Shown piece by piece: positions 26,733 to 36,511 of a stretch of 64,000 nt of DNA (within the stretch, counting starts at the first letter, position 1; each line of letters begins with the position of its first letter). The stretch lies in contig NZ_CP039693.1 of NCBI RefSeq assembly GCF_005145045.1, forward strand, positions 62,001 through 126,000, given 5' to 3'. The notes under the pieces are model-generated. The model ran no database searches, was not told the origin of the DNA, and saw only the letters and a list, made by a program, of their open reading frames with translations. The stretch comes from Agrobacterium larrymoorei (GTDB lineage Bacteria > Pseudomonadota > Alphaproteobacteria > Rhizobiales > Rhizobiaceae). The position numbers and the translations under genes are program-made.

Positions 26733-28715
26733 ATGAAATCGTTCGTCATTAATCCGCCCGTATTCTACGGATCAGTCATTATCATCGCCCTGTTCGTGGC
26801 AATTGGGATCGCACTCCCTGGCCAAGCAGAGGCTCTCTTCACTGCCATTCAAGGCTCGATACTTGGTGCCTTCGGATGGTTCTATCTGCTCTCTGTTGGC
26901 ATATTTCTCGCCGCCATGCTGCTTTTGTGCTTCGGTAGGTTTGGTAATCTTAAACTAGGCCCGGACGATTCTGTTCCAGAGTTCAGGTTCTTGTCTTGGA
27001 TCGCAATGCTATTTGCCGCTGGCATGGGCATTGGACTGATGTTCTACGCCGTCGGCGAGCCCATGACGCATTACCTAGCACCACCGACCGCCGAACCGAA
27101 GACCGTGGCGGCCATGCGCGAAGCCATGACCGTGACCTTCTTCCACTGGGGCATTCACGCCTGGGCCATTTATGCCGTCGTTGGTCTGTCTCTTGCCTAT
27201 TTTGGTTATCGCTATAATCTTCCACTGACCGTTCGCTCTGGCCTCTACCCACTGCTCAAGAACAAGATCAACGGTCCGATTGGACACGCGGTCGATATTT
27301 TCGCCATCGTCGGCACTATGTTCGGTATCGCGACGTCGCTTGGACTTGGTGTCGCGCAGATCAACGCAGGCCTTAATCACCTTCTGGGCGTGCCAATCAG
27401 TACGACTGTCCAGCTTGTTCTGATCGTCCTCGTCACCGCGATGGCGACCGTCTCTGTGGTGACCGGCCTTGATAAGGGTGTGCGCATTCTGTCGGAGACC
27501 AACCTCGTCGTCGCCGTCCTTCTGATGCTTTTTGTCCTCGTGACAGGACCGACGACGCAGCTCTTCCGGGATTTCGTGCAGAACCTCGGCTTGTATTTCG
27601 ACACTCTCGTTCTCAGGACGTTTAACATCTACGCCTATGAGCCGACGCCCTGGATCGATTCCTGGACGCTGTTCTACTGGGCCTGGTGGATATCCTGGTC
27701 ACCGTTTGTCGGTATGTTCATTGCCCGCATCTCGCGCGGCAGAACGGTTCGTGAGTTCATCGCCGCCGTGCTATTCATCCCAGCAGGCTTCACCTTTTTC
27801 TGGATGACGGTGTTCGGTAATACTGCAATGTTCATTGACACTGGTGCGGCTTCAGGAGCGCTGGGTGCCGCGATTTCAGACGACGTATCGGTCGGTCTCT
27901 TCCGCTTTTTCGAGTATCTGCCTCTCTCGGGACTTACTTCGACACTGGCTGTTCTTTTGGTCTGCATCTTTTTCATCACGTCAGCGGATTCGGGCGCGCT
28001 TGTGGTCGATTCGATTGCGGCCGGTGGAGAAACCGAAACGACCACAGGGCAACGCGTCTTCTGGTGCTCCATGGAGGGCGTGGTTGCAGCCTGCCTGCTC
28101 ATGGCAGGTGGACTGAGTGCACTTCAATCCGCGACCGTCGCGAGTGCTCTACCGTTCACTTTCGTCATGTTGGCACTTGTGGTTTCTCTTTATCTTGGGA
28201 TGCAGCAGGATCTTGCGCAATTGGAGGTTCATAGCGCCCGCAACGCCGTACCGGCAGAGCCGGCGTCGGGACAAACTTGGCAGCGTCGTCTTGCACTGAT
28301 GCTTGCAACGACCACCGAGAAAGAAGTCGTTCGTTTCATCGACGAGAAGGTGGCTCCAGCCTTAGACAAGGTCGCGGCAGAACTGCAATCGAGAGGTCGC
28401 CCGACGGAGGTCGAACGTGAAGCTCCCGGTCTTGTCACACTTCGATGCCCAGCCTCTGATGTTCGTGACTTCATCTACGGTGTCACGGTGCAGAAGCATC
28501 GCGTCGCAAGTTTCACGACGATCCGGGCAGGAAAAGCGGAGTACCGCTACGAAGCACGCACGTTCTTCTCAAGCGGCAATAGCGGCTATGATCTTATGGG
28601 TATGACGCAGGATCAGATCATCAGCGACGTTCTCATTCAGTTTGAACGTTATCTGCACCTCGTGCATTCGCCGGAATTCCAGCTTGTGCACGGGGCTCCT
28701 GAGCACACTGCCTAA
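26733..28715 (+). CDS. betT: BCCT-family transporter (choline/glycine betaine type)
   Basis: This 660-residue transporter has about twelve membrane segments in the first 500 residues and a cytoplasmic tail of about 150, a long tail as in BetT-type choline carriers. Family signatures are [20 protein letters not shown] and [20 protein letters not shown] followed by [12 protein letters not shown]. The aromatic WxxxWWISWSP box is where BCCT proteins bind trimethylammonium substrates. Choline or betaine uptake is the likely function, but the exact substrate cannot be read from sequence. The start is ATG 26733 with GAGGGG upstream. A hairpin lies after the stop. Confidence 0.9.
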   Translation: MKSFVINPPVFYGSVIIIALFVAIGIALPGQAEALFTAIQGSILGAFGWFYLLSVGIFLAAMLLLCFGRFGNLKLGPDDSVPEFRFLSWIAMLFAAGMGIGLMFYAVGEPMTHYLAPPTAEPKTVAAMREAMTVTFFHWGIHAWAIYAVVGLSLAYFGYRYNLPLTVRSGLYPLLKNKINGPIGHAVDIFAIVGTMFGIATSLGLGVAQINAGLNHLLGVPISTTVQLVLIVLVTAMATVSVVTGLDKGVRILSETNLVVAVLLMLFVLVTGPTTQLFRDFVQNLGLYFDTLVLRTFNIYAYEPTPWIDSWTLFYWAWWISWSPFVGMFIARISRGRTVREFIAAVLFIPAGFTFFWMTVFGNTAMFIDTGAASGALGAAISDDVSVGLFRFFEYLPLSGLTSTLAVLLVCIFFITSADSGALVVDSIAAGGETETTTGQRVFWCSMEGVVAACLLMAGGLSALQSATVASALPFTFVMLALVVSLYLGMQQDLAQLEVHSARNAVPAEPASGQTWQRRLALMLATTTEKEVVRFIDEKVAPALDKVAAELQSRGRPTEVEREAPGLVTLRCPASDVRDFIYGVTVQKHRVASFTTIRAGKAEYRYEARTFFSSGNSGYDLMGMTQDQIISDVLIQFERYLHLVHSPEFQLVHGAPEHTA

Positions 28716-28734
28716 GGGCTCAGCCTTACGATAA

Positions 28735-28772
28735 TCATCACCCACTCGACGCTACGTCCGCATGGGTGATCA
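28735..28772 (+). terminator. Possible hairpin after the BCCT gene
   Basis: ATCACCCA (28737-28744) pairs with TGGGTGAT (28763-28770) across an 18-base loop, 21 bases after the stop. No T-run follows, so this is only a candidate terminator. Confidence 0.4.
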
Positions 28773-28793
28773 CCTGCTTGGAGCTTTGCTGAA

Positions 28794-30053
28794 ATGAAAT
28801 CAAAGTGGCGATGGTGGCTTGGGCGTTTGGTCCGGCGAATTTGGTTCAGGGCCACTTTGTTTTCGATCGCGGGCGTTTTGACCGCGTTGCTGGCGGTCGC
28901 ACTATCCCCCTACATTCCCGAGGAGTTGCCGACAAAAATTGGTGCCGATGCGGTTGATAAAATACTCGGCATCATCGCTTCGAGCATGTTGACGGTCACG
29001 ACTTTTTCCCTGAGCACGATGGTATCGGCTTATTCCGCCGCAACCACAAACGTAACGCCAAGAGCCACAACGCTGGTTATGGAAGACAGTACGACACAGA
29101 ACGTGCTGGCGACCTTTGTAGGCTCATTCCTCTTCAGTCTCGTCGGGATCATTGCGCTTACAACGGGGGCGTACGGGGACAGGGGACGCGTCATCCTGTT
29201 TGTCGTGACCCTCGGTGTCATCGTTCTCATCATCGTCACCTTACTGCGATGGATCGACCATCTTTCGCGACTCGGCCGAGTCACGGAAACGACGGAACGC
29301 GTCGAGCGAGCGACAGTGGAAGCGCTGAGGGTATGGATCGAGATGCCGCATCTTGGGGGCAATAGATTAAGCGAACACGACACGAGAACGCGCGAACCCA
29401 ACTTGCCGATCTGTCAGGAAAGCGTTGGATATGTTCAGCATGTCGATGCCGGCGTTCTCTCTGCAATAGCGGAGGAATTCGACGTAGAGATTGCCGTTGT
29501 CGCAATCGCTGGCAAGTTAGTTGCGCCCAAAACGCCACTGGCATGGGTCACGGGTAAGCTTCCCGAAGATGCTCGCGAAAAGCTTGCGGCAGCCTTTACT
29601 GTTGGAGATGTGAGGTCGTTCGATCAGGATCCTCGCTTCGGTGCAGCGGTGTTGTCGGAGATCGCCTCCAGAGCGTTGTCGCCAGCCGTCAACGATCCAG
29701 GGACTGCAATCGACGTCATCTCCAGAGCTGCACGTGTACTGGCAGTGCTGGATGGAAAGTCGGAAACAAAAGACGTGGAATACCCAAAGCTGTTCGTTGC
29801 GCCTGTAACGGTCGAAGATCTGTTCGACGACTTGTTCCTCCCGATTGCCCGAGATGGCGCCGCGCTCGTCGAGGTTTCATTGCGGCTACAGAAAACATTC
29901 GCAATACTTGCGCAGTTCAACAACCCCGAATTTAGGAACGCGTCGCTCGAGCATTCTGCTGTCGCTCTTAAGCGATGCGAAGCCTCCGCAATGATCCAAG
30001 ACGACATTACGAAGGTTCACAAGGTAGCAGACCTCATCCAGCAGGCGAATTGA
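28794..30053 (+). CDS. DUF2254 membrane protein
   Basis: This 419-residue protein matches the DUF2254 pattern: an N-terminal helix, a second segment in LGIIASSMLTVTTFSLSTMV with SAYSAATTNVTPRAT after it, two more helices (NVLATFVGSFLFSLVGIIAL; VILFVVTLGVIVLIIVTLLR), then a long soluble domain containing RSFDQDPRFGAAVLSEIASR and ALSPAVNDPGTA. The family is of unknown function; four N-terminal helices with a cytoplasmic domain would suit a channel or envelope protein. ATG 28794 follows the BCCT gene by 78 bases. Confidence 0.88.
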   Translation: MKSKWRWWLGRLVRRIWFRATLFSIAGVLTALLAVALSPYIPEELPTKIGADAVDKILGIIASSMLTVTTFSLSTMVSAYSAATTNVTPRATTLVMEDSTTQNVLATFVGSFLFSLVGIIALTTGAYGDRGRVILFVVTLGVIVLIIVTLLRWIDHLSRLGRVTETTERVERATVEALRVWIEMPHLGGNRLSEHDTRTREPNLPICQESVGYVQHVDAGVLSAIAEEFDVEIAVVAIAGKLVAPKTPLAWVTGKLPEDAREKLAAAFTVGDVRSFDQDPRFGAAVLSEIASRALSPAVNDPGTAIDVISRAARVLAVLDGKSETKDVEYPKLFVAPVTVEDLFDDLFLPIARDGAALVEVSLRLQKTFAILAQFNNPEFRNASLEHSAVALKRCEASAMIQDDITKVHKVADLIQQAN

Positions 30054-30111
30054 TGCTAGGTTGCAACATTGCCTGCGTCATTCGGCTTCAGAGGCATGCA
30101 AAAATCACAAG

Positions 30112-31047
30112 CTACCGAACCTTTTGCTCACGTCCCGCGAACCAGTTGGCGAGCAGCGCACCAGAAATGTTGTGCCAGACGCTAAAGATCGCGCTGGGCA
30201 CAGCCGCGAGCGGAGAGAAATAAGCGGTGGCAAGCGCGGCACCGAGACCAGAATTCTGCATGCCGACCTCAATGGCGATTGCTTTACGCTTTGCAAGCGT
30301 TAGGCCGCACGCCTTTGCCGCAAAGAAGCCCAGCAGATAGCCAAGACCATTGTGCAGGATGACGACGGCGAAAATCATCAGGCCTGACTGAACGATGGAG
30401 GCCTTTGATGCACCGACAACAGCAGAGACGATGAGAACGATGCCGATGACGCTGACAAGCGGTAGCGCAGGCACAGCAGCCTTGACGAAGCTGGGTAGAA
30501 GCTTCTGGAGAATGGCACCGAGCGCCAGCGGAACCAACACGACCTTGATGATGCTCATAAACATCGCCCAGCCATCCACAGGCAGATACTGGCTGGCGAA
30601 CATCCAGACGAGAAAGGGCGTGATGATCGGAGCGGCAAGCGTCGTAACCGATGTGCAGGCAACCGATAGCGCGATGTCTCCCTTAGACAAATAGGTCATA
30701 ACGTTCGAGGAGGTGCCACCAGGGCAGCAACCAACAAGGATCACTCCGGCCGCGACCTCTGGAGACATCGGTATGAGCTTTGTCAGCAAAACGGCAAGCA
30801 GCGGCATGATCAGGAACTGACCGAGGACCCCAATCATCACGTCGAAGGGCCGCTTCACGACTTCTCGAAAATCATCCAGAGAAAGGGTAAGGCCCATACC
30901 GAACATGATGATGGATAGCAGCGTGACGATCCATGGGCCAATTTGCTTGAATGTGTCTGGAAAGAAGAAGCCAAGAAAGGCAAACAGCACCACCCACGCA
31001 GCGAATGTTTTGCCAACAAATGCTGATACCAGCCCCAGTGTCTTCAT
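30112..31047 (-). CDS. Bile acid:sodium symporter (BASS) family transporter
   Basis: This 311-residue integral membrane protein has nine to ten hydrophobic segments. Family signatures are [40 protein letters not shown] and [17 protein letters not shown], the last two being the crossover motifs that form the sodium sites. Bacterial relatives carry organic anions such as pantoate or 2-oxoacids rather than bile acids, so the substrate here is open. It faces the DUF2254 gene convergently with only 58 bases between. Confidence 0.9.
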   Translation of the reverse strand: MKTLGLVSAFVGKTFAAWVVLFAFLGFFFPDTFKQIGPWIVTLLSIIMFGMGLTLSLDDFREVVKRPFDVMIGVLGQFLIMPLLAVLLTKLIPMSPEVAAGVILVGCCPGGTSSNVMTYLSKGDIALSVACTSVTTLAAPIITPFLVWMFASQYLPVDGWAMFMSIIKVVLVPLALGAILQKLLPSFVKAAVPALPLVSVIGIVLIVSAVVGASKASIVQSGLMIFAVVILHNGLGYLLGFFAAKACGLTLAKRKAIAIEVGMQNSGLGAALATAYFSPLAAVPSAIFSVWHNISGALLANWFAGREQKVR

Positions 31048-31383
31048 GGTTTATCCCTCCAAACGGTAAAGAGGGAAACCTCTAAGTCGACAACCTCCGG
31101 CGTCAAGGTCAATCGGCCAAGGTTCTTGCGTGTACGCTAATATTCTGACAGCTTTTCCCGAGACTTTTACATACGCCGTCTTACGAAAGGAGCTGATGTC
31201 CGCACAGGAGCAAGCTACTGGCATCAAACACATTTTTGCTTGAGCCTGATCAAAGCCGCACCAGCGACTGCAATCGCAGCCCCTGTTCAAGCCTGTTGTG
31301 TAAGCATTCGCAGCATCAGGCCGCTAAGTGCATAGTCATCGGCTGTTCTGTTGCGAATGGACGTGCTTATGCATGAGTAGGGA
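31048..31383. other. Intergenic region between the BASS gene and an HWE kinase
   Basis: The BASS promoter should lie at the left side of this 336-base stretch. A 79-codon frame on the minus strand (31051-31290) shows no recognisable protein. I assigned no other feature. Confidence 0.4.
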
Positions 31384-32619
31384 TCATTCCGCACCCTGGA
31401 GCTGGGAAACGGCAGCACTCATCTCGCAAAACAAACCGGCTTTGTCATAAACCACGATGACGCCGCCCAAGCCATTAAGCCCGGCACTGACCAGCTTGGA
31501 GCCGAATCCCTTGGCCAACGGCTGAGAAACTTCCGGGCCCTTGGTCTCCCTCCAGGAGAGCCTCAGCACGTCGTCATTGCCCACCCTGTCCAAACGCCAG
31601 GTGAGGTCAACACATCCTCCACCAACAGACAGAGAGCCGTATTTCAGGGCGTTGGTTGTCAGCTCATGTAGGATCAAGGCTAGGCTGAGCGCAGCTTTTG
31701 AGCCCAGTTCGACTGATGGACCAGTCATTCTAATGCGCCCAGATACACCGGCTCCATTGATTGCCGCGGTTGCGACAGCGGCTAACTGCGACGATTGCCA
31801 GTTGGATTGCAGGAGAATGTCATGAGCCGAACTTAACGCAATCAGCCGCTGCTGCAGCGTCTGGGTCCGAAGATGCTCGCTCGAACCGCGCAGTGTCTGC
31901 GAGACGACTGCGCTGACCATCGCAAACAGATTTTTCACTCGGTGGCCGAGTTCATTCGTAAGGAGCTTCTGAAGGTCTTGCGCGGCGTTGAGTTCGGCGA
32001 CCTTGTTCTGCAACTCCTTCTCACGTTCAAGGATAGCCTTCTCCGCTATGGTTCTCTCAAGAAGGTCGGCTGCCTGTCGCGCCAAAATGTCAAGCATGCG
32101 GAGGTCGCGCTCAGACGGTTCGTGTGGCTCCGACCAGTGTGTGGAGATCATGCCAAGTAGCGAACCGCTTCGGGAGAAAAGAGGAGTTGTCTGTGCAGAG
32201 CGTATTCCGGCTCTGCGAAACGCGAGGAGGTCCTCTGTCCCAGCGATGTCGCTCCAGCTCTCATAGTCCGGAATTATGGACCGTCGATTTGTTTTCAGGG
32301 CGAGAGTGCAACTGCTATAGGCTTTCGGGCTTACCCACGCCCAGACCGCCTGATCCTGGGGTGCGAGGCCACGCGAGATCAGAAGCTGCAATCCAGATTC
32401 CGATCCATCATCGGAAGGGCGCAACAATTGCATCGTCCCGAACTGCGATTTTGTGATCGCAATCGCAGCATCGACGATCTTCCCATAAAGAGTTTCGATG
32501 TCATGTTCGACAATCAGGTCCAGGCTGATTGCGTGCAGGAAATCGAGGTCTGATCGCTCTCTTGAAGCTTCATCAGCCAGCGACTTTTCATTGGTCGACA
32601 CGATCTTGAGAACGGTCAT
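31384..32619 (-). CDS. GAF-domain HWE-type sensor histidine kinase
   Basis: This 411-residue soluble kinase has a GAF domain at about residues 25-190 (the family text FGTMQLLRPSDDGSESGLQL, then IRSAQTTPLFSRSGSLLGMI), a short coiled coil, then the HWE core. The core includes ELGHRVKNLFAMVSAVVSQT (phosphoacceptor His), ILHELTTNALKYGSLS and LSWRETKGP (WxE). All catalytic motifs are present. Unlike the other HWE kinases here it has no receiver gene directly attached; the nearest, at 33091, is already paired with another kinase. Confidence 0.9.
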   Translation of the reverse strand: MTVLKIVSTNEKSLADEASRERSDLDFLHAISLDLIVEHDIETLYGKIVDAAIAITKSQFGTMQLLRPSDDGSESGLQLLISRGLAPQDQAVWAWVSPKAYSSCTLALKTNRRSIIPDYESWSDIAGTEDLLAFRRAGIRSAQTTPLFSRSGSLLGMISTHWSEPHEPSERDLRMLDILARQAADLLERTIAEKAILEREKELQNKVAELNAAQDLQKLLTNELGHRVKNLFAMVSAVVSQTLRGSSEHLRTQTLQQRLIALSSAHDILLQSNWQSSQLAAVATAAINGAGVSGRIRMTGPSVELGSKAALSLALILHELTTNALKYGSLSVGGGCVDLTWRLDRVGNDDVLRLSWRETKGPEVSQPLAKGFGSKLVSAGLNGLGGVIVVYDKAGLFCEMSAAVSQLQGAE

Positions 32620-33090
32620 GCTTTTGCCTTTGGGATGAAGGAACGCTGAGGCGTGAGTAAATACTAATTTTATCGGAGCTTCAACTAAACGACGCTGGCA
32701 TCCGTAACTGGAGTTACGAATATTTTATCTAAACTGCACCTGATTTTAATCTCGGTGCCCGCGGATCCATCGGTCTCGTTGAACTGGTATTCAGTTCACT
32801 GTCGTGAAGTTGATTTAGCAGATGATCGAAGGTTTTGTCGCTATCGACAGCTGGGATAGATGCTTGCCGTGCAGCTTGTCTAATCGCATCATGCGCCAGA
32901 AATCTAGAGAGGTTGGGTGCGCGCTGTATCATAAAAAATTTTCCCCGATCTTCCCTTTGCGCAGAACTAATCGGATGGAAGCAAGTTCCATCGAACGTTC
33001 TATGAAACAGAAAAGCGGCGGAGAGAGATATCTTTATCACAGCCGCCCTGTGTGGAAATTGGCTGGGGCAGGCAAGCACAAACCTTCCAA
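32620..33090. other. Spacer with a possible small gene
   Basis: On the minus strand a frame from about 32935 to 32729 would give MIQRAPNLSRFLAHDAIRQA and a tail with FDHLLNQLHDSE, about 67 residues. It is downstream of the receiver gene and could be co-transcribed, but it lacks a well-placed ribosome-binding site and I recognise no family. I considered a NepR-type anti-sigma factor and did not find its typical sequence. Confidence 0.3.
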
Positions 33091-33468
33091 TCAATTCGTC
33101 AGGCGTTCAATCACTTGTAGAATGCGAGGTGGATCGAAAGGCTTCGCAATAAAGTGGCTATTAGACGGAAGCGACTTCGCATCGACGGGATTGGAGCTAG
33201 ACGTCAAAAGTAGAAGCGTTGGCGGATATCTTTCGCGGACATAATGGGCGAGTTTCAGACCATCCATTGCACCAGGCAGCTGGACGTCGGTGAACACAAT
33301 TCGTATAGAACTCTCTCGCTCTAAAATCCGAATGGCCTCATCGGCATCGCTTGCTTCGAAAACTCTGTAACCATAATCCTCGAAGAAGCTTGCTAGCCCG
33401 AAACGGACGATAGCCTCGTCTTCGACAAGAAGGATTGCGTGAGTGTTGATCGGTCTACTCTGTCCCAT
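33091..33468 (-). CDS. Single-domain response regulator
   Basis: This lone receiver of 125 residues contains LLVEDE, FTDVQLPGAMDG (phosphoacceptor Asp), LLTSS and IAKPFD (conserved Lys). It begins two bases after the stop of the HWE kinase upstream, so they form one transcription unit. It is clearly paralogous to the receiver at 23654-24028, as the two kinases are to each other in their last 50 residues. Confidence 0.92.
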   Translation of the reverse strand: MGQSRPINTHAILLVEDEAIVRFGLASFFEDYGYRVFEASDADEAIRILERESSIRIVFTDVQLPGAMDGLKLAHYVRERYPPTLLLLTSSSNPVDAKSLPSNSHFIAKPFDPPRILQVIERLTN

Positions 33469-33470
33469 AG

Positions 33471-34514
33471 TTATCCTTCGATGATTCCCGCTGCTGAGAG
33501 GTCGCAGTCGATTTCAAACACCAAGCCAGATGGGCGATAATCGAGTTTCGCATCACCCTTGAAGTATGCACCCAATGATCGTTCGATCATAGTTGAGCCA
33601 AATCCACGACTAGCAGGTTTTACCACCGGAGGACCATCGATCTCCTGCCATTTGAACCTTAGATGAGGTTGCAACTGCGACCTATCGATGAACCACGACA
33701 GATCGATACGGCCCTTCTCATTGGATAATGCACCGTATTTCACGGCGTTTGTTGCAAGCTCATGAAGTGCCAGGGCAAACGCGAGTGCGACCTGAGAGTT
33801 CAACACGAGGGGCGGTCCATTTACGATTATTCGCTGTCCGATCTCCCCATGGTGAGAGAGCAGCTTATCGATAAGAACCTTTATATCGGCATGGGACCAG
33901 GAATTGGCCGTCAAGATAGCGGTGGCGTCTCCAAGTGCGACAAGCCGGGCAGACAAGGACTTGTTGGCGGAAGGGAGGTCTTGGGCTTGCCGAAGGGTTT
34001 GGAAGACAACCGACTGCACGACACTGAGAATGTTTTTGAGACGGTGTGCCAGTTCGTGATTCAGCAGAATATGTTGTTCTTCGGATTGCTTCAGCTCGGC
34101 GTTGGTCGCGGCGTGCTGTTCCACCAGCTTCCGATAACGCCGAAACGCCGCCAGCAATTCCGCAGCGAGCCACGCCAGTCCCATCGTCACAACCAGAAAC
34201 AGGATGCTGCCGGCCCACTGCGGACCGGTGAGCCAAAGGGGATTCGAAAAGCTTCCAATAGTCACAGCAGCGACGATCGTTGAAGACAAGCTTGCGTACA
34301 AGCCGGCGGCCCGTCCGAAAATGAGGCCACTCATCACAATGACAGGGATGAAAAAGAGCCAAGGCAATAACGCTGTGATCAATAAGGCTCGAAAGACACC
34401 GACGAGCACAACACTGGCACTGACGATCAGGAGCTGCGACAACAAACTGAAGCGGTGATCGGTCGACCACTCCAGCAGTCGATCCATCGACAGCGTCGGT
34501 CTGCTTTTATTCAT
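33471..34514 (-). CDS. Membrane-anchored HWE-type sensor histidine kinase
   Basis: This 347-residue kinase has four hydrophobic segments in residues 20-125 (LLSQLLIVSASVVLVGVF, LLPWLFFIPVIVMSGLIFG, and two more), similar to the DUF4118 sensor region. There is no extracellular domain of any size. A short coiled coil leads to the HWE core: ELAHRLKNILSVVQSVVFQT, ALHELATNAVKYGALS and FKWQEIDGP (WxE). Its end, RGFGSTMIERSLGAYFKGDA, closely resembles the kinase at 21252-23654. With so little outside the membrane it may sense a change in the membrane itself. Confidence 0.9.
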   Translation of the reverse strand: MNKSRPTLSMDRLLEWSTDHRFSLLSQLLIVSASVVLVGVFRALLITALLPWLFFIPVIVMSGLIFGRAAGLYASLSSTIVAAVTIGSFSNPLWLTGPQWAGSILFLVVTMGLAWLAAELLAAFRRYRKLVEQHAATNAELKQSEEQHILLNHELAHRLKNILSVVQSVVFQTLRQAQDLPSANKSLSARLVALGDATAILTANSWSHADIKVLIDKLLSHHGEIGQRIIVNGPPLVLNSQVALAFALALHELATNAVKYGALSNEKGRIDLSWFIDRSQLQPHLRFKWQEIDGPPVVKPASRGFGSTMIERSLGAYFKGDAKLDYRPSGLVFEIDCDLSAAGIIEG

Positions 34515-35070
34515 AGGCTAATCCAACAAACTCAGTTGCGAAGGCCGGTGGTAAATTCGGCCATCGCATCCTCCCAAAAGGAGGCCATCTAAAAAGGTAA
34601 TTCTGCAAAATCGCCCCTCGTCGACGAACTGTTACAAGCACAGCGGTCGGTGTTCTACAATTTTTTCGTAGCAGACCGGGTAACTGGCGCGGGCCAATAT
34701 AGTTCCTTCCTGGCTGGTTATGCCAGTCAGCTTGACCGCTTTGGGGGCCGAGGCAGCATTCGTCCAACAACAGCGTATGATTTCAATTTGGAAGAAAGTT
34801 GATGCCGCTACTGCTGTCACACGACCGGAACAGAGGTTCGATTCCATTCAAAGCGGTGGCTACGGCAGCTTTGCGCCAGATGCAGGCGTAGCGGCACACT
34901 TCGATCAGTTTCGCCTCTGGCCCCAATTTTAGTCGTTGACGCCATGCCTGAAATCCCGGAAGCTTGCTGTCTGCTTTCACTTTCATGCAACAGTTAAGTT
35001 GAGTGGTAGGTGGCGCTTGCGTCTTTGTATGCGGCCGGATACTGAAGCGTTTATATGGAAGGGGGCTTTC
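34515..35070. other. Long intergenic region
   Basis: No gene is supported across these 556 bases. The part at 34831-34882 resembles 24211-24262. On the minus strand it could encode CIWRKAAVATALNGIEPLFR, which looks like a protein fragment, but without a recognisable family. It may be the remnant of a lost gene. Confidence 0.4.
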
Positions 35071-35643
35071 ATGAAAACCATCATTGCAACTGCAGTTGCT
35101 TGCCTAATTTTCCTAGGCGGCGGCCTGACTCTCATCAGCTACGCTGGTAGTGATCCTAGCACTGAAGATTTGGACCGAGACCTCGTTAATATTGCAAACG
35201 AGATATCTACGGCAGAAGCGCAAAAGGCCCGCTACGACGGCGGTGCGATCAGCAGCCTCATCGATGTTCGCATTGAAACGCTGAAGGTGACCGCTGCCAT
35301 GCTGTAACAGAAGCGCCTCAGCTTCCTGCGGCGGATCGACCTGAACTATACTTTGAATGGTGAGCTCCATCAGCCGGACGAAAGAAGGATTGCTGCCATC
35401 GGGGCAGACCTAGCCGCAGCAACAAGCGAGCGCGACCGCTTGAGCGCTGAGGCGAGTCGGTACACCGGTGGGTTAGTCCCAGCAATCGCCTTAGCAAATG
35501 CTGCAACAGCAGAATTGAGTATTTCCCAGCTTCGATTTGCGCTGCTGTCTGAACGGTATGGTTTTACTTGGAACCGGCTATCTGAGGGGCGGTCCGCGAC
35601 TCCCATGGGTCAGGAAACAGTGGAGGACGGTGACGCGCTATGA
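35071..35643 (+). pseudogene. Small membrane-anchored protein gene with an in-frame stop
   Basis: From ATG 35071, behind an AAGGGGG site, the frame encodes an N-terminal hydrophobic segment (IIATAVACLIFLGGGLTLIS), then a helical region, and stops at TAA 35305-35307 after 78 codons. The same frame goes on as QKRLSFLRRIDLNYTLNGEL for another 111 codons to a TGA that overlaps the next gene. The continuation has no good start of its own, so one point mutation (for example GAA to TAA) probably split a 190-residue gene. I do not recognise the family; the helical content suggests an envelope coiled-coil protein. Confidence 0.65.
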
Positions 35644-36236
35644 AAAAAACATTGGCCTTTCTCGCTTTCCTTCTAATGACACTGATTCAGCCGGTTCTCG
35701 CTCAGGAAGCTTCCGCCCCTTTCGGCCTTAAATGGGTGGTCAGTGCTTCTGAAATCGAAAAACTCGGTGTTGTACTGCGTCCTGCGGATAACACGACGTT
35801 CGGCAAAACTTACGTCGCGACTTCTTTGCCCAAGGCGCTAGCTGACATGAAGCTTGTGATGCTGTCGTTCGGGCATGACGATCGCCTCTGGCGTATCGTG
35901 GTTCTGGGGGAAGAGTTCGTCAATGACCAGTATGGGTCCCGCATCATTGACCGTTACAATCAACTCGCTGCTTCTCTGGCAAAGAATTATACCGAAACTG
36001 GGGTGTACGAACGTCGGCCCAGCGATACCTTCTATGGTAGAGCGGAAAATTTTGCGTACTCCCTTAGCCAGAACGAGGCTAATTGGTTTCGGACTTACAA
36101 ATCAGATGCCAGCACAGTCGAGCTTTCGGCTAATTCAAATCACAAGAACACATTCTGGCGTCTCATTTACGTCCAGCGAGAGGGGAAGAAGGTGTTCGAG
36201 GCCAGCAAGGCTGGCGCCGAGCTTGATGCCCTTTAA
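35640..36236 (+). CDS. Exported protein of unknown function
   Basis: The 198-residue product begins with a clear signal peptide (MKKTLAFLAFLLMTLIQPVL, cleavage likely after AQA- or LAQ-like residues near 22). The rest looks like a small periplasmic domain with alternating strands: APFGLKWVVSASEIEKLGVV, YVATSLPKALADMKLVML and FWRLIYVQREGKKVFEASKA. I recognise no named family. The start ATG overlaps the stop of the broken gene before it (ATGA), so the pair was an operon and possibly a functional unit. Confidence 0.7.
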   Translation: MKKTLAFLAFLLMTLIQPVLAQEASAPFGLKWVVSASEIEKLGVVLRPADNTTFGKTYVATSLPKALADMKLVMLSFGHDDRLWRIVVLGEEFVNDQYGSRIIDRYNQLAASLAKNYTETGVYERRPSDTFYGRAENFAYSLSQNEANWFRTYKSDASTVELSANSNHKNTFWRLIYVQREGKKVFEASKAGAELDAL

Positions 36237-36511
36237 AAAAATGTGAGATAGCCTCTGAAAGCAAGTCGATGTCACCCGACTGCATGAGGAAACTGCGCGC
36301 ATTCTACCCTCATTTTAGACTTCCGAGGAATGCCTTAAAGAACGTCCGCTTAAGGGCCAATTGCGGTCTTTCGCCTTCAGCCGATGGGCAGGATGGCGTG
36401 ACGAGTCTGAAATCACTCAAGCCTTTTCGACCGCAACGACGATGATCCGGGATCTGCACATCGTTCTTTATAGTGCTACGACCGTGATCCTGGTCTAGGC
36501 TGAGACTGACA
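36237..36511. other. Intergenic region with a fragment of the 52.5-kb hypothetical gene
   Basis: Bases 36430-36492 encode TATTMIRDLHIVLYSATTVI in the plus direction, close to the end of the protein at 52547-52858 (TAATMIRDLHIVLDSGTRIN). Nothing upstream in this stretch continues the match. It looks like a decayed duplicate of that gene's 3' end. Confidence 0.55.

Noticed and set aside
32729..33094. 121-codon minus-strand frame considered as a NepR-type anti-sigma factor
   Set aside because: Helical tail only; the typical NepR core is absent and there is no PhyR or EcfG gene alongside.
34831..34845. GGTTCGATTCC, resembling a tRNA T-loop
   Set aside because: No acceptor, D or anticodon stems can be folded around it; it is an isolated motif.
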